From Nelumbo lutea (Eukaryota; Streptophyta; Magnoliopsida; Proteales; Nelumbonaceae): a stretch of DNA of 64,000 bases. Both the position numbers and the translations under genes were made by a program. The stretch is from positions 22,312,378 through 22,376,377 of the forward strand of contig JAKGHH010000008.1 of the NCBI GenBank assembly GCA_022828595.1, read 5' to 3'. How positions within the stretch are numbered: the first letter of the stretch is position 1; each line of letters begins with the position of its first letter. Positions 1-13,124 of the stretch are shown here, in pieces. The notes under the pieces are model-generated. The model saw only the letters and a list, made by a program, of their open reading frames with translations, had not been told where the DNA came from and did not search any database.

Positions 1-360
1 ATAAATGTATAAGTTTTATTAATTTTCTTTTAGTTTGTTACCAGGTCGAAGTATCTCATGTCTTACAGAAAATTTGTAGCTTTTCTTCTCCTGCAAGTAT
101 GATATTGGGAGAAATCGTTCATCAAGAAGAGCATCGTGTGTGTTGTTTACAGGGGAATCCACAAATAGGGCTGCTCAAGCTCTCAATGTACACCATAGGA
201 TATATAGGACGATTGATAAAGAAAACCAGTCACAACAGTCTCTCTTTCTACAATATATATTCTAAGAAAAGTGTTCTAATGGTGAATATGGAACAAATGC
301 GCGATAGGTGAAAGAACTGTGCATGGCCTTATCGTGCTACTAGAGAAACTGTTACATTAT

Positions 361-1476
361 TTACTGAGCAAAGCAAACTCTTAATTGATCTACAGACGTA
401 TCATCCCCAGTACCAGTTCCTGTGGTTGAAAAAGAAGGCTTTCTGGGAGCTGATAAAGCTATAGCTTCATTGTTAAACATGGAAACAACATCAGACATGG
501 TGGGTCTGTCCAATGTTCCTTCTTGAACGCACAGTAGCCCCACTAGAAAGCATCTCATTAGTTTGCCAAAGGAATATGCATCATCTAATACTGGATCCAC
601 GAACTTCAGGCTTCTTCCTTCATTCCACAACTCCCATGCCTGAAATGTATAGATAATTTGTATTGCTATTAATCTCGCTCTAAGCAGTACGTACTCTTTT
701 AAGAGCGAATTGCATGATCATAAAGATAAAATATGAACAAAAGCCAACCAAGTTTTCTTAAGTCACTCACATAGCCTAGAAGATTTAGGGAATCATCCGG
801 ACCATGACCCAATTCCGAAATCAGTACTCACCTTGCTTGATGGATCATATAAAGCAGCATGTGCACCTGTAAAATTCACTCGAGACGGCATATAATAGTC
901 ATATGCCAACACATGTACCCAATCCAAATTCCTCCCTATTGCAGTCAAGATCAGCCAAGTCTGGGTGAGTAATGAACTGTTGCAGTCAAGATCAGCTTTG
1001 GCTCACTGGAGTTCACCGCGGTTCTCCACTCATCAAAGAGTTTGCCCATGTTAATCATGTCGGAGTCTGTGCCCGGAGACACCCAACAGAGGTCTATACT
1101 ATGGAAGCCGTATAACCTGGCAATTTTCATTGAGGAATCGATGAAGGCCTTTCGAGAAGAGGATTGGTTAACCATGGCAGAGAAGGTTAACGAATCCGCG
1201 TCGCTGCCACCAATGGATAGAAGGGTTTTGATGGATGGGTACTTCTGTTGGACGGTCTTGCTGAAGGTGGAGAAGTAGGGTTCATCAGATGAGGAGATAT
1301 TCAGCTGGTAGGTGTAAGGGCTGACATCTGTAAGTGCACAAAGGAGGTGAGAGAAGAGAGAAGAATTTATGTCAGAGATGGGGAAGCCAGTATGCAGCCT
1401 TAACCCAAGTTTGCGCATCTGAAAAATGTGGTTGCAGAAGGAGAGAGAAGAGAAGAAAAACAACTTTTGGCGCCAT
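361..1476 (-). pseudogene. Collapsed GH18 receptor-like kinase remnant (ectodomain joined to kinase end)
   Basis: The frame opens with an ATG at 1476 and a signal peptide (MAPKVVFLLFSLLLQPHFSDAQ), then VKAAYW. A small deletion near 1388 shifts the frame into FPISDINSSLF, and the GH18 domain runs on through TLLSIGG and FHSIDLCWVSP. The catalytic motif is dead: where DxxDxDxE is expected, the last Asp is Cys and the Glu is Val. Near 939-996 a 17-bp direct repeat (TTGCAGTCAAGATCAGC) replaces the expected segment and adds a stop. GH18 coding resumes (NLDWVHVLAYDYYMPS, NFTGAHAALYDPSSK) and ends at about 835. From about 806 to 771 the sequence matches the end of a kinase exon (DDSLNLLGY plus donor). 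The last kinase exon, 361-639, is intact (AWELWNEG, GLLCVQEGTLDRPTMSDVVSM). The ectodomain end, membrane exon and most of the kinase are therefore deleted. A functional product is very unlikely. Confidence 0.85.
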
Positions 1477-1521
1477 TATTGAAGAAAAGGGTTGCTATAG
1501 CTAGGCCGTGGATGGTTACAG

Positions 1522-1531
1522 AAATATATAG
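1522..1531 (-). promoter_or_regulatory. TATA-like box of the GH18-RLK remnant
   Basis: CTATATATTT on the minus strand lies about 46 bp upstream of the ATG at 1476. The three other GH18 paralogues have a TATA-like box at a similar spacing, so the promoter seems to have been copied with the gene. Confidence 0.5.
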
Positions 1532-1649
1532 GACATGGATGGAACAGTCTCCAAACTAATAAAAGAGTACAGCACGTCTTGATCGCGTTGACGAATTAAG
1601 TTAACAAGAAACCCTCTTCCTCAAAATTAAATTATCTAATTAAGTATAT

Positions 1650-2450
1650 TAGGCTCCGTTTGTTGCTGCTAAATAGCTGGTGGCTATGATCGATGCATAT
1701 CCTTTGAGTATTGAGATGATGATGAATTTGATTGTTTTCTTTTCCTTAGCTATTCACTCCATTCAGACAAACATAAAGGCTCAGTGTGGGATTGCACTGT
1801 ACATATATATTAATTTGTACTTTTGAAAACAAAATTGTCGAACACCCCTTAATCACTATAACCGTTTACTGCCCAGATTGAGCTTCAAATCGCTTCGGTG
1901 GTGCAACGACCAATATTGATGATAGTTTCAACTTCAAGAATATTAGAAATATATAGATATATTAAATTAAGGTTATTGTTACATCCCCATTGACGGGGTA
2001 AAACCCCTTCTAGCTAGCATGCATTATTTTGAACTGTCAAAACCTCCTGACTTCAGGATGATAAACTCTTCACCGGGTAATTTGTCTCTCCATATTGGTA
2101 AGTTGGTCAAGAAATTGGACATAAATGTCAGCTTCATTGATAAGGAAAATTGAAGAATTTCACAAAATTTACTAAGTGCTTTCCCTCAACTTTTTATTTC
2201 TTTATTATTTTTTATCGAACAAAACATAGACTTAATGAAAAAACTTTCTTCTCTCTTCTAATCTTCTCTGCCACATCACACACACACACCAATTCTCTAT
2301 GTTCACCCTTCTCTCTCTCTCTCTCTCTCCAAATTCCCTCCCCCTCCCCTTCATCCTCTTTTCCTTTTCTTTATTCCCCTAAAATTAGGGCTGTCAATGG
2401 GTTGGTTCTAACTGCGCAAACTAAACCAATTATATTCGTTCTATTTCTGT
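1650..2450. other. Intergenic stretch with a MITE-like segment and CA/CT-rich DNA
   Basis: The segment from about 1650 to 1785 begins AGGCTCCGTTTGTTG and ends with ACAAACATAAAGGC, which looks like a short terminal-inverted-repeat element. At 2277-2345 there are CA and CT simple repeats. A hAT-like start (TTAGGGCTGTCAATGGGTTG) lies at about 2384. I see no gene here. Confidence 0.4.
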
Positions 2451-2782
2451 AATTTTGTCCCCAATAATAATTGGGTCAATTTTAGATCTTGCTTGTTCTG
2501 AATCCGTTATTTAAAAGATTTCCTATTTTTCTTGTAATTTTTATTGTATGTTAAGAATGAATGAATAAATTTGATAGATAATATATAAGTTCAGTTAAGA
2601 ACACTTGATTTATGAACACAAAATTTTACTATTGTATTATCATTTTTATTAAGGTTATATAATCAAAGATCAATCTTTAGATAGTTATAATTATTAACAT
2701 AAATAATTAGGTTATCATAACATCAAAAACCTTCGAGTAATTAAAACAAAAATTGAGATTACATATTTTCATTCTAAACATT

Positions 2783-5700
2783 TTAAGACAAATAGATACA
2801 TCTCACAATTGTCCTTGACAAACGTTGCATAATCAACTCTTTATGAATTTTATTAAATACATCTCTTTCAATATACATGATCAAGCAATTCTTCATTTGA
2901 TGATTATGTAGTTGGTTTTTTACTATCTTTATTATAGAAAATACCCTTTTATTATAGTTATGACAACAACTAAAATCAATGCTAATTTCATCAACAAAAA
3001 AACCAATGGATAAACAAGATACCTTCTTTTTTGTTAGGCTACTAATCCCCCTTAAGTTTAAAAATTCAGCACAAATGTGCATATCACTGATGTAAGTCTC
3101 TAGTTTATTATCAAGTGCCATAAGATCTATTAGTGAAAATTCAAATAGGTAAAACTGAGTAAAAAGAATCAACTTTTACTTGCAAAAAGCATAGAAAGCT
3201 TTATGTAGATTTAAGCATGTTACTCAAAGAAACAACTTGACATTTAGCTATGTGAACCAATCGTTGAACTCTTGAAGTTGTATATTTATAGCAGTGTAGA
3301 ATAACTCAACATGATAGTGGTATTTGTAATACGTTGAGATTTGCATCATGATCGCCCTTTAATTACAAATACTTCATCTATATTGAGGATGCCAATATCA
3401 TAATTGCTACAAAGTAAGGAAACTTCATTCAACAAAAGTTCCCACCGGTTATCTTGCATCATTTGCAATTGTTCTTTAGATCTATCTTAACTAATTTTAT
3501 AGTATTAATGATATCTTGGTCTTTCCTTTGCATACTTATGATAATTCATTTGTGATTCACAAAACATTTTTCATTAAATGTAAAGTAAATGCAAAATCAA
3601 GTGACTACTCTAAATCTAAAAGGCCCCTAGCTTTAACTCTTTGCTTTGAATCCAAACCATCTTCTATAATAATATCTAATATATCAATCACTAAAGAAAA
3701 CATGAGAATTAAATTCATTAATGTACTATGACTGAACCCCATCCAATATCAAGCTGTAGTTGATGAACAAAGCAATGAACATAGAAAGCATATGGTTTTC
3801 TTTCAAAATAAAACTTTTAAGACCATTAATCTCACCTTGCATATTACTAGCACCATTAGTCTTCTTCATAAATTCTTGACATACTCAATTCATATTTGTA
3901 AATTAATGATTCAATTGCTCTATGCTAAGGGATGAATCAATAGTATTACTAACATATATGTGAATGTCAGAAAAAACCAGCAATTCACTTCCTAGCTGAT
4001 TGTTTAGAGTTGCCACCCACCAAAATCACAAAGTAGGGAGTGATGAGTCTCCCGAACAATTGCAATTAAACAAAAAAAAGGGCTCCAGGCCTTGTCACCG
4101 AAGATGTAGGTAAGCTAAGAGAGAGAGAGGGAAGGGGTTAGGCACCCGTCTCTCTGATCAGTGCAAACATTAATTCCATTCCTTGAAATCACATTAGAAG
4201 AAGGCAATAGAAGAAGAATTTGTCGTCCACCTACAATGGAAGGGAGCTCCTATAACTGGGCATCTCTTCCTCCCCATTTAATCTCATTTTAGGTATAAGG
4301 GCCTGAGCAAAGGGGTGAGAATACATTCCCACCCCTTTTCTATCAGGACCCCCACAATCTTACTTAGTCGATTAGCTGGAAGAAGGAGAGAGCCCTTGAA
4401 TTTCTTCCTTTGATTACAAGAAGATGCAAACAACCTCTAGCTTTTAAGAAAACCCAAAATAAAGAAGTAAAAAAAGAATAAAACTACAAGGGAGATGAGG
4501 TACAAATCTCACCTCTTGTAACCTTCCAAGAAAGAAATCGATGCTACTAAATTTGAATGCACAGGTTTAGAATAACTTGATGAAGTTGGGGAAACAAGGT
4601 GACAAAGGAAGCAGATCGTGGGCACTTGCGGTGACACTAAAATCCGACAACAATGGTAGGAATGGCTGATGTATTCGTTTGTGTCTCCTCCCTTTATCTC
4701 TCTAATCTCTCTCGTTCATTTCTCTATTTCTCTCAGCTCTCTCTCTATCGTTTTTTTTCTCTTTAGCGCTCTCAGCTCTCGGAAGAGCTTCTCCCTTTCT
4801 CCTTTCTTTCTCCTTCAGTCTCCCTCACTCCTGAAACTCTCTGTTCTTAGCTCGGCATCTCCTCAAAGAGGAAAGCACCGAGAGCCTCTCCCTTCCAAAT
4901 TCCTCTACTTCCGACCCCTATTCTCTTCAAAAACTCCTTTTTCTTATGCAGATGGTGCCTTTATTTATAATGGAGGGTAGTGGAAGGTTCTATCAATTCT
5001 CAAAAACAAAAGGGGGTTTTAGGTAAGTTAGGGTTTAAAGGGATAGGAGGGCTCAATTCTTGGGGTCCAAAGGGTAATTTAGAAATTTATGGTAATTTGG
5101 GGTGAAGGGCATTTTGGTAATTTTAGGTTAAAAAGGATATTTTGGGGATTGAAGGAATGAGGGGTATCTTGGGAGTTTGGATACAATGAAGGTATTTTGG
5201 GAATTTGAAATGAAGGGAAAATTTTGGAATTTTAGGGTATGAAGGACATTTGGTTAGGGGGTATTTTGGTAATTTGGAAGGAGGGTAATTTTCGTAATAT
5301 TGTTTGAAGGGTATTCTAGTAATTTGGAATGGATATTTTATGAGTTAGGCTTGAGGAGTATTTTAGTAATTTTGTTAAAGGGATATTTTGGTAACTCGAC
5401 AATGAGGGAAGGGTATTATGGTAATTTGGCTTTAAAGGTTATTTTGGTAATTTAGCCCATGACATTTTGGGAATTGGGAATTTAGGCTATTTGAAATGAA
5501 GGGTATTTTGGTAATTTTGGTCAATGGGGGTATTTTGGGAATTTGGATAAGGGTAATTCTGGTATTTGGTGCAAGGGTAATTTGGGAATTTAGCTAGGGG
5601 TAATTTGGTAATTTTGAGGAAATGTGTCAAACCAGGTCTAGGAGGGTCAAATTGGGTCTTTTGGTTCAATGGCGATGATTTTGGGCCACCAAATGGAAGG

Positions 5701-7030
5701 TTGAGATGGGTTTGACTATGGAGTGGGGTCGTGCATGTGCAGGCCAATGAGATCGGCTAAAATAGAATATCCATAAATGGAAGGGTAAATGAAGGTATTT
5801 TTGGCTGAAATTTGATAGGATGGGGTTTTCAAACACTCTGGGTTGATTGGTGGGTTTTGATTTGTTTATATGTGTTCGGATCAAATGAATCTGGGTTTCG
5901 AGTGTTTAGGCAAATGAGAGGCATTGGAACGAAATCTTGGTTTGATGAGGGAGTAAATGGAGGAATCTTGAGCTGATATTTCATGAGTAGGTGTTTTGAG
6001 AAGACTTGAGTCTGATGGTGGCATTGGGTCTAGTGGTTGAGGTGTAGATGAGGGGTGATCAGGGCCATCAAATCGGTATCAGGTAGATTTAACGGTGGAT
6101 CTGAGGGATCTCGATGGTGAAAGTTGGGGTTTTGGGTTTTGGGGTGTTCCAGAAATGTTGGAAGGGTATAATTGAGAGTTTGTGGTGAATTGGAGGTTCA
6201 AGCGGCTGACTAAGCAAAAATCGGGTGCTAACAATATACAATACCAAGAAAATGTTTAAAAACACTTCCCTTTTTATCTATATAACACAAAGTAACAACC
6301 ATTTATCCTTTATTTGATATATCATATGACTCATTAACTATAATGAAAAATAATTCATCTCCAAGATCCTCAATTATTGCACTTGTGGTCTCAATTGTAG
6401 CAACAATTAAAATATCATTTTGAATTGAATAATATGAACAATTAAATGATGATTCTTAGGAGCATTTTCTAATACCACATATTGATTGTTTCATTTTGAT
6501 ATGCAAGAAACTTGAGAAGTTTAATGAAATTATCTTGATTAGTGAAAATCTTATATTCATCATGACCACAAAAATCCAACCCTTTGTGCAAAAAAAAAAA
6601 AAAAAAAAATCCAACCCTTCAAGCATGATTTAATTGCTTAAATAGACAAACTTCAATGTATTGGCTTTGGTTCATCAAATCTTGTCACTTCTTCTAAGCA
6701 TGGTTGTAAACATTATTTGGACCTCTAACATGAATATAAAACTTTTCTTTCTTTTTTTAATTTATAAATCCCTCTATAATAAATGAATCCCTACCCCCTT
6801 TCTTTCCAAGGTATAGCCTATAAAGATAGCAACACAAGAAAAATGCAGTGTTCTTTGCTACTCCAACCAATTACTAAACTTATCAAACCAAGAAGAACAA
6901 AATCTTCTTGACATTTATCTAATTTTTCTCTAGGGAAAAATATAATGACAAGGTTCCTTTTGTGAGTATGCTCTCTATATCTTGTTATGATCATTTGGAT
7001 GATAATCTGAATATTTAGTTCATAACCCAA
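2783..7030 (-). pseudogene. hAT transposase pseudogene (TTF-type / ZMYM1-like), split by an LTR
   Basis: The minus strand carries decayed pieces of a plant hAT transposase of the TTF-finger type that databases label zinc finger MYM-type protein 1-like. In order from 7030 down: an N-terminal piece around NWLEYS and CYLYRLYLGKKGRDSF, then KGLDFCGHDEYK with NFIKLLKFLAYQNE, then AIIEDLGDELFFIIVNESYD with KGSVFKHFLGIV near 6240. The reading resumes at about 3990 with NGASNMQGEINGLKSFILKE, and finishes at 2783-3172 with the dimerisation end (LIDLMALDNKLETYISDM, FSIIKIVKNQLHNHQMKNCL, MYIERDVFNKI). Several frameshifts and stops break it. The middle is interrupted by a 2.2-kb LTR at about 4002-6232. 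Not functional. Confidence 0.78.
4002..6232 (-). mobile_element. LTR (probably solo, Ogre/Tat-like) nested in the hAT pseudogene
   Basis: The block separates two contiguous parts of a hAT transposase, so it is an insertion. On the minus strand it starts TGTTAGCACCCGATTTTTGC and ends GGTGGCAACTCTAAACA, the TG...CA ends of an LTR. The wording near 4000-4170 (a short motif on gene-unit cell contents: GTTGCCACCCACC, GGGGTTAGGCACCCGTCTC) recalls Tat/Ogre-type LTRs; that assignment is from memory. The middle (about 5030-5620) is a run of degenerate GGGTATTTTGGTAATTTGG units. I found no reverse transcriptase or integrase, and no clear 5-bp target duplication, so a solo LTR with worn edges is the best reading. 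Confidence 0.55.
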
Positions 7031-10000
7031 GATCTGCTGAAAATGTTCTATGTTGATCGATCTTAACTCAATGCTGCTTTGAACAATTTTGCATATAATC
7101 TATATGCTTAGCTTCTTAAGGAGATAAATGTTGCTCTAATACTGATTTCCTTCTCAAAACTTATCCATAACCTATCAAAATAATCAAATTAAATGACATA
7201 TATTAAACTGCTATTTCGATTGAGTATACAATATAGCTAGGTTGAAGCAATATCTATTTATAATTTATAAAAAGTACATGATGAAAGTAAAAATAATCTA
7301 AAATTTAATTCTAGGTAGATAATAAGTAATTAATTGCAATATGTATCCAAATAAACTAAAATTGATACCACAAAAAAATGAAATATAAGGGCTCTTGTTT
7401 ACTTCTTTAAAAAAAAAATTACCACAAAATTAACAAACCCCTTAACAACACCATTTTTCTAAGAAAAAACACCATTAAGAAAGAAATTATAAAAGTAAAC
7501 ATAATTTTAAATAGGAATAATTGCTACCCTAAACTATTTGACAATTACTTGAGGTTTGAAGTAACCCAACTTAAAGACCCTTAAAGTATGATGTAATATT
7601 ACACACACTAACCTTCTGTTAGTTGACTAACACATTCTACTTACATGTGACATCACATAACACTTCTAATTTACCCTTAATTGTCACGACTGACCTTACC
7701 CATGTCCATACAACAATATGCATTAATTCTCGTATTGCTATCAAACATTACAAATCCCGCATAGAGATGTGGCTCTCTGATGTGTTCAAAACCCCTGTGC
7801 CTAACTTGTTCCACAACTTTGCCGGCATTCTTGTTAACTAGGAGAGTAAATCTCCCTAGTTGTTGCATTGTTGTTGATTGATGGGAATAAGTGACTTATT
7901 TTTTCTATTTATGATTGCCATTTGAACCTATGCAAGCAGTCACCATCATAAGAAAATCAAGACCTTATGGAGAAACAACTTCATGAATGTTGGTTAAGTT
8001 AGGAATCAAATTTAACATGGTTGTGCTAGAGCTCGTGGCTAGAGGAATTAAAAAAAAAATTCTAATCCAACCTAGGAATCACTTTTCTGATAATTTGAAA
8101 TTTAAATATATAGATCGATTTTACGTTAAATCGGATTAGATTTGAAACCCAAATTAAATGTTGATCGTACCAGATATGGAGCCCAAAAAGTAATTCATAG
8201 AGTAATAGTTTACACCCAATACCAGACATAGATCGACCTCCTGATGAAGATGGCACAATAATGTGTTTGAAGCCAATTCAACAAATCGAACTCCAACCGC
8301 CTTGGATCGATGCAATTGTGTTTAAACCTTGATATGGTTGATGTTTTTCCCCAAAAACACAACTAAGGACTGAAGAGAATCAATCTCTATAGTGGTTAGT
8401 ACAAATTAGGGTGCAAAGGGAAGAAGGAAAGAGTGTAATGGTGTGGGGAGAATTGGATGGTTTGCATTCTCCCTCTCGTCAGTTATATATAGCATTCTCC
8501 TAATCTTATTTGGAGTTGATCGAAATCAGATTTCGATCAAGACTTATATATCTTTAATTAGATGTGTATTATCTTCTTAAGTGAATGGGTGTTTCATACC
8601 CATGAAAATACTATTCATAAGGGAGGACCTCTCTCCTAACTACAAAATACATTGTCACACTCTTTTCTCATATAGATCTTAGGATTAAAACCTTTTATAA
8701 ATATTTTTAATAAAATTATAATATAATATATAAATGCATTGTGCAAACTAGATTTCAAATACAGTTGAAATCCATTACTAATAGTTTAAGTTTTCATTAA
8801 AGAGTGTAAACCCTAATATTCACTTTGTTTGACAAATGGGCTAACCTTACCATTATGATCACTCGCTTAGGTAATTTTCCAAATTGTTCCAACATGCCCA
8901 ATTATTATTTGACCCTTAATAGATCTTACTGGTTGGCATATCAAAAGTAGTTCAATCCAATACCTAGTGTAATATCATAATTAAGTCTAGGGTTAAGTGC
9001 AACTTTTCGGTTTTGCCTATTTGTCCCCAAGGTTCAGGGCATAATTGAAAATTGGTCCAGGTTTAATATTTCTTCTAAATAATCATTGACTATGCTAGGG
9101 GTCTAACCTTAGTAGCTGAAACAAGTTGATCTACCAATTCGGCAGTATATTAGTATTAGCCTTATCAAGATAAATTCCCCAAGTTTATCAAATGGTTGAG
9201 AACATTCTAAATTAACATAAATCTCATAAGTGTCCAATTTAAAGAATAATTCATAGAAACACACCAATTTAAAGAATAATTTCAGGTGAAATTAGGTGTC
9301 AGTCCAGCTGGCCCAACCCTATAATAACCATTAACATTAATCCTACATAATCAATTATTTTGTAGGCTCAGGCCAATCGGGACCAAGTCGTGTGGCTATT
9401 CATCATCCATTGTATTAAACATGATTCCACACACTTTCAAGTGAAATTTGGTGCCAACTCGGCCACCCTAATCGATTCGGCAAAATCTGTTACTCTCTTC
9501 TCACTTATATCTCCATATGAATTCTTAATTGGAAGGAGTACAAATGCAAATATGTAGAGGGCAAAACCTTATATTTTGTATGTATTTATGATGTACATAT
9601 TTGCATTTGTATTGTTTCCAAACTGAGCCTTAGAAACAAATTTTCTAACCATATTATACTTATATAATTATTTATATAAATAGCTACTTAATAATTCATT
9701 TTTCGATAATATAATTTTAATGAAAATGGCAATAAATTAATAAATTATTTATATGTTAATAAATTAAATGTTTTTAATTAAATTTATCTTATTTATTACC
9801 TATCAAATTTATCCTTTTATACATACAATATCATAAAAACTACCAAAATTAATTAGGGAACCTTTATATATTACCAACTAAATAATAGGTTAAAAGGACC
9901 TACCAAAACTGACCCAATTATTATTTGGATCATAATTACAAAATCAGAATCTATAAAATCATTTTAGTCGGTTAGATAGAGAAATGGAAAAGAGGAGGAA

Positions 10001-10756
10001 AAGGGTGAGGAGTAGGGGTGTCAATGGTATTTGAAAATCTGATTTTGTATTTGAGATTTTACATAATCGAATCAAATTCAAATAATTCAAATATCTAACC
10101 GGTCGAATTCGGATTTTTTATTCATACTACATAACCAATTGGATTCGAATTCGAATATGACCTGATTCAATTCAATAAATGTCTGAACTTGACCAATTAT
10201 TTAATTCTTATATATAATATATGAAATGTTTAAATATTTTTATATAATTTATATGTATAATAATTAAATTATATAAATAAGTTATATCTTTATATACTTT
10301 ATATAAATAAAATATTTATTTTAGATATTTATTAATTACCTAAAATAATTAATAGGGGTTGAATAACTCATGAAAAGCTTGATTCGTCTCTATTTAAGCT
10401 TATCATTGAGCTGAGCTTGAGCCCAATGACACTTGGCATGTGAGGCTTGCGAGCCTAATACATTCATATATATATATATATATCAAACTTTTTTTACGAG
10501 CCGAGCTCAAATAACTAGGTAGTAGACCCGGATCAACTAAAATCCACCCGTACTTGGGAGTAGAGCAGACATTTCATTTGACGGTACCGTGGTGTGGTTG
10601 TGTTTATCATAAATAATTGCTGGGATAAGGTGCAAATTCCCCAAAATTAATTGAAATCTCCCCACCAATGGAATCTATTTTATTTTAATCTAAAGGATTC
10701 AACTATGATACTGCTCGAATGATATCATAATAGCTTAGGGCCAATCAGCTAGTACG
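7031..10756. other. AT-rich intergenic DNA, no gene seen
   Basis: No reading frame here has a recognisable family. Contents include A/T-rich low-complexity runs, MITE-like fragments (9530-9630, rich in CAAATGCAAATATG) and a hAT-like repeat start TAGGGGTGTCAATGG at about 10014 followed by diverged AT-rich DNA. A TA microsatellite lies at 10467-10485. Confidence 0.5.
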
Positions 10757-10977
10757 GAAACTCGCCCAACTAAACAGAGCAAAAAGAATAGATTACAACA
10801 GCTCTATAGACACTGAAACTCGCCCAACTAGACAGAGCAAAAAGAATAGATTACAACAGCTCTATAGACACTGAAACTCGCCCAACTAGACAGAGCAAAA
10901 AGAATAGATTACAACAGCTCTATAGACACTGAAACTCGCCCAACTAGACAGAGCAAAAAGAATAGATTACAACAGCT
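10757..10977. repeat. 58-bp tandem repeat, 3.8 copies
   Basis: The unit begins GAAACTCGCCCAACTAGACA and restarts at 10757, 10815, 10873 and 10931, an exact 58-bp period. The copies are almost identical (one A/G difference in the first), which points to recent amplification. The fourth copy stops after about 47 bp. The period is not a multiple of three and no gene overlaps it. Confidence 0.93.
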
Positions 10978-12049
10978 GTACCAGTCGATGGCCGGTGTAT
11001 TAGTGATGTCAGCAGCTGGTGTACCGAGCTTGATACCAGGCCATTGGCGGTAGAAATAGTGCTGACTATGAAGTGGGGTTTATGTGGACTCTTACTTGTA
11101 CACGCATGAATCCACATGGACTCTCAGTTGTCATGAAGTGGGGTCAATGTGGATTCTCAGTTAAAATGTATAGCATAACATATATACATGTATGAGTGAA
11201 GAGATGACTAAAATTGTCATTTGTGTGAATATAAACATTTATGGGGAAAGTAGCTTACCAAACATCCCCACCCCAATAAATACTTAAAAACATAATAAAT
11301 GAAGTGAAAAATGGGTTACCAAACAACCTTAAGTGATTGTTAAAATAAATACTTCTTCACAAGAATTTCTTTATACTTAATCATCAAACAAGGTAAGAAT
11401 TCGTCTTAACTTTACTACCACTCTTGCTTCTCTTTAAAGCAAGGGCATAATCTAACTCTGACCATTTCTAAAGGGACAATCTAACTCACCACATGGAATT
11501 AAAGGACATAGAGTCATAGCTATTTCTTTCTTTCTTTTTTTATGTAAGAAACAACATAATTAATCACTGAATCAAAAGGACCTATTTATTTATATTTCTT
11601 TCTGGTTGAAAATTTTATTCTCACCAAATGATTTATTCGTAGAAATTACATTCTCTATATATGACCGCCATCGCAAATCCAACATGAGACCCCAACGACT
11701 TTTTTGTTTTTTTATAAGTAGACCCCATTGAAATTCGAATACGCCAAACTTTTTATCAAACACCATTTCGCTGTGATGGTTTATCTCTTTCTTTAAACAC
11801 TGATATATTCACCTTTCATTCTTTTTTCTCTTTTTTTTTATCAAGCTTACACTTCACTGGGAGTCTTTGGTTTATCCTAGGACAATGTAATCTCTTCCGT
11901 ATTAGATATGATTTGGTTGAGATAGGATTAGGTGAAAGAAATCACCATTGAAAAGTTCTGTCCGTTCGTTCTACAGCAGCTAATTCGAATTAAATTTGGT
12001 CATCCAGGGGATCCATCCAATTTGGTTATATGGTTCACGACCAGATCAG

Positions 12050-12765
12050 ATCTCTATGTATCTTTTCTGGGTGAATTAAAAATACCCCATATTATGGCCA
12101 GTGATAAACACCTCTTTGAACTTTTATGTATAATAAATATCTTCTAAATTTTCAATATGACAAATACCCTCCATTAAAGTTCTGTCCGTTGACTTAAAAA
12201 AAGATTTTCATTCAGTTGTTTAATTTTTTTAAATTCTCAATTTATCATTTTCTTATTTATTTGAATGATTTATGATTTGATTAATTTTTTAATATAACAT
12301 TGAAGTCCTCTTGATTGCACCAATAGATTCTTACAGATTTTTTGCTGGATTCAATATTCAAATGAAATGGTAAAGGTTTCTTTTTCTGATAGATATAAAT
12401 TATTGTTTCATTTGATTTTTTTTTATTTATTCGATAAAGGAGCGAATAAAAAAGATGAAGAGATAAATTCATGTTAGTATAATGAATCAAGAATTAAGAG
12501 AATTTTTTTTTTCTATGCCAGTGAAATGATTTTTGTTATTTTAGCTGGTTTCGTTTAGAGAAAATGGAGGTAGTTTTGATCAATTAAGGTTTAAGAGAAA
12601 AGGGTGAAGAAAGGTTCAAGTGGACATTTTAGTAATTTAATTCATTCCATCTTCGAACCTAACAGTTGAGGGTATTTGTTGTAAAGTGAAAGTTCAAGGA
12701 GGTATTTATCACTGATTCCATAGTACAAGGGGGTCTTTGTGATCTTTGTGAATTTACCCTTCTTT
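12050..12765. mobile_element. Foldback transposon-like element with long inverted arms
   Basis: The left arm (about 12050-12190: CCAGTGATAAACACCTC, TTTGAACTTTTATG, CAAATACCCTCC) is repeated in inverted orientation at about 12640-12765 (GAGGGTATTTGTTG, AAAGTTCAAGGAGGTATTTA, TCACTGATTCCATAGTACAA). The arms are roughly 110 bp with mismatches and enclose AT-rich DNA without coding sense. A related piece occurs near 55565-55650. Confidence 0.6.
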
Positions 12766-13124
12766 AATAAAAGAAAGATATCCTTCTAAAATCCACACAC
12801 TGTGCTGAATGATTTGGTTCGGTTGAACCTGAGCAACCCAGCCAGGTTTTGACCTCCGTTTGGAGACTTAGAGTACTAGGCCTGTGCCCAAGGTTTAGGT
12901 CCTTATGGTTGGGTGTTATTGACCCAAAATTAGACCATCCTGCCCAGTTTTCAACTGACTCCAATGTCAAGGTTGGTGATTCCAAAATCAAAAACATTCA
13001 TGTGTTGTAGAACTTAAGTTGTGTCTAGTCCTGGGCTAAACTTAGGTTGTGTTTGATACTATTGCTGTTTCTTCATGAAATATTTGGGGCTAATCAGTAG
13101 AAATTGGTGTCAAAATATGAGTTG

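Noticed and set aside
2150..2452. A 100-codon plus-strand frame
   Set aside because: Low-complexity Ser/Pro product of a CT-rich tract; no family and no gene context.
4669..4980. A 103-codon Ser/Phe-rich frame
   Set aside because: It falls within the LTR and is a product of CT-rich DNA.
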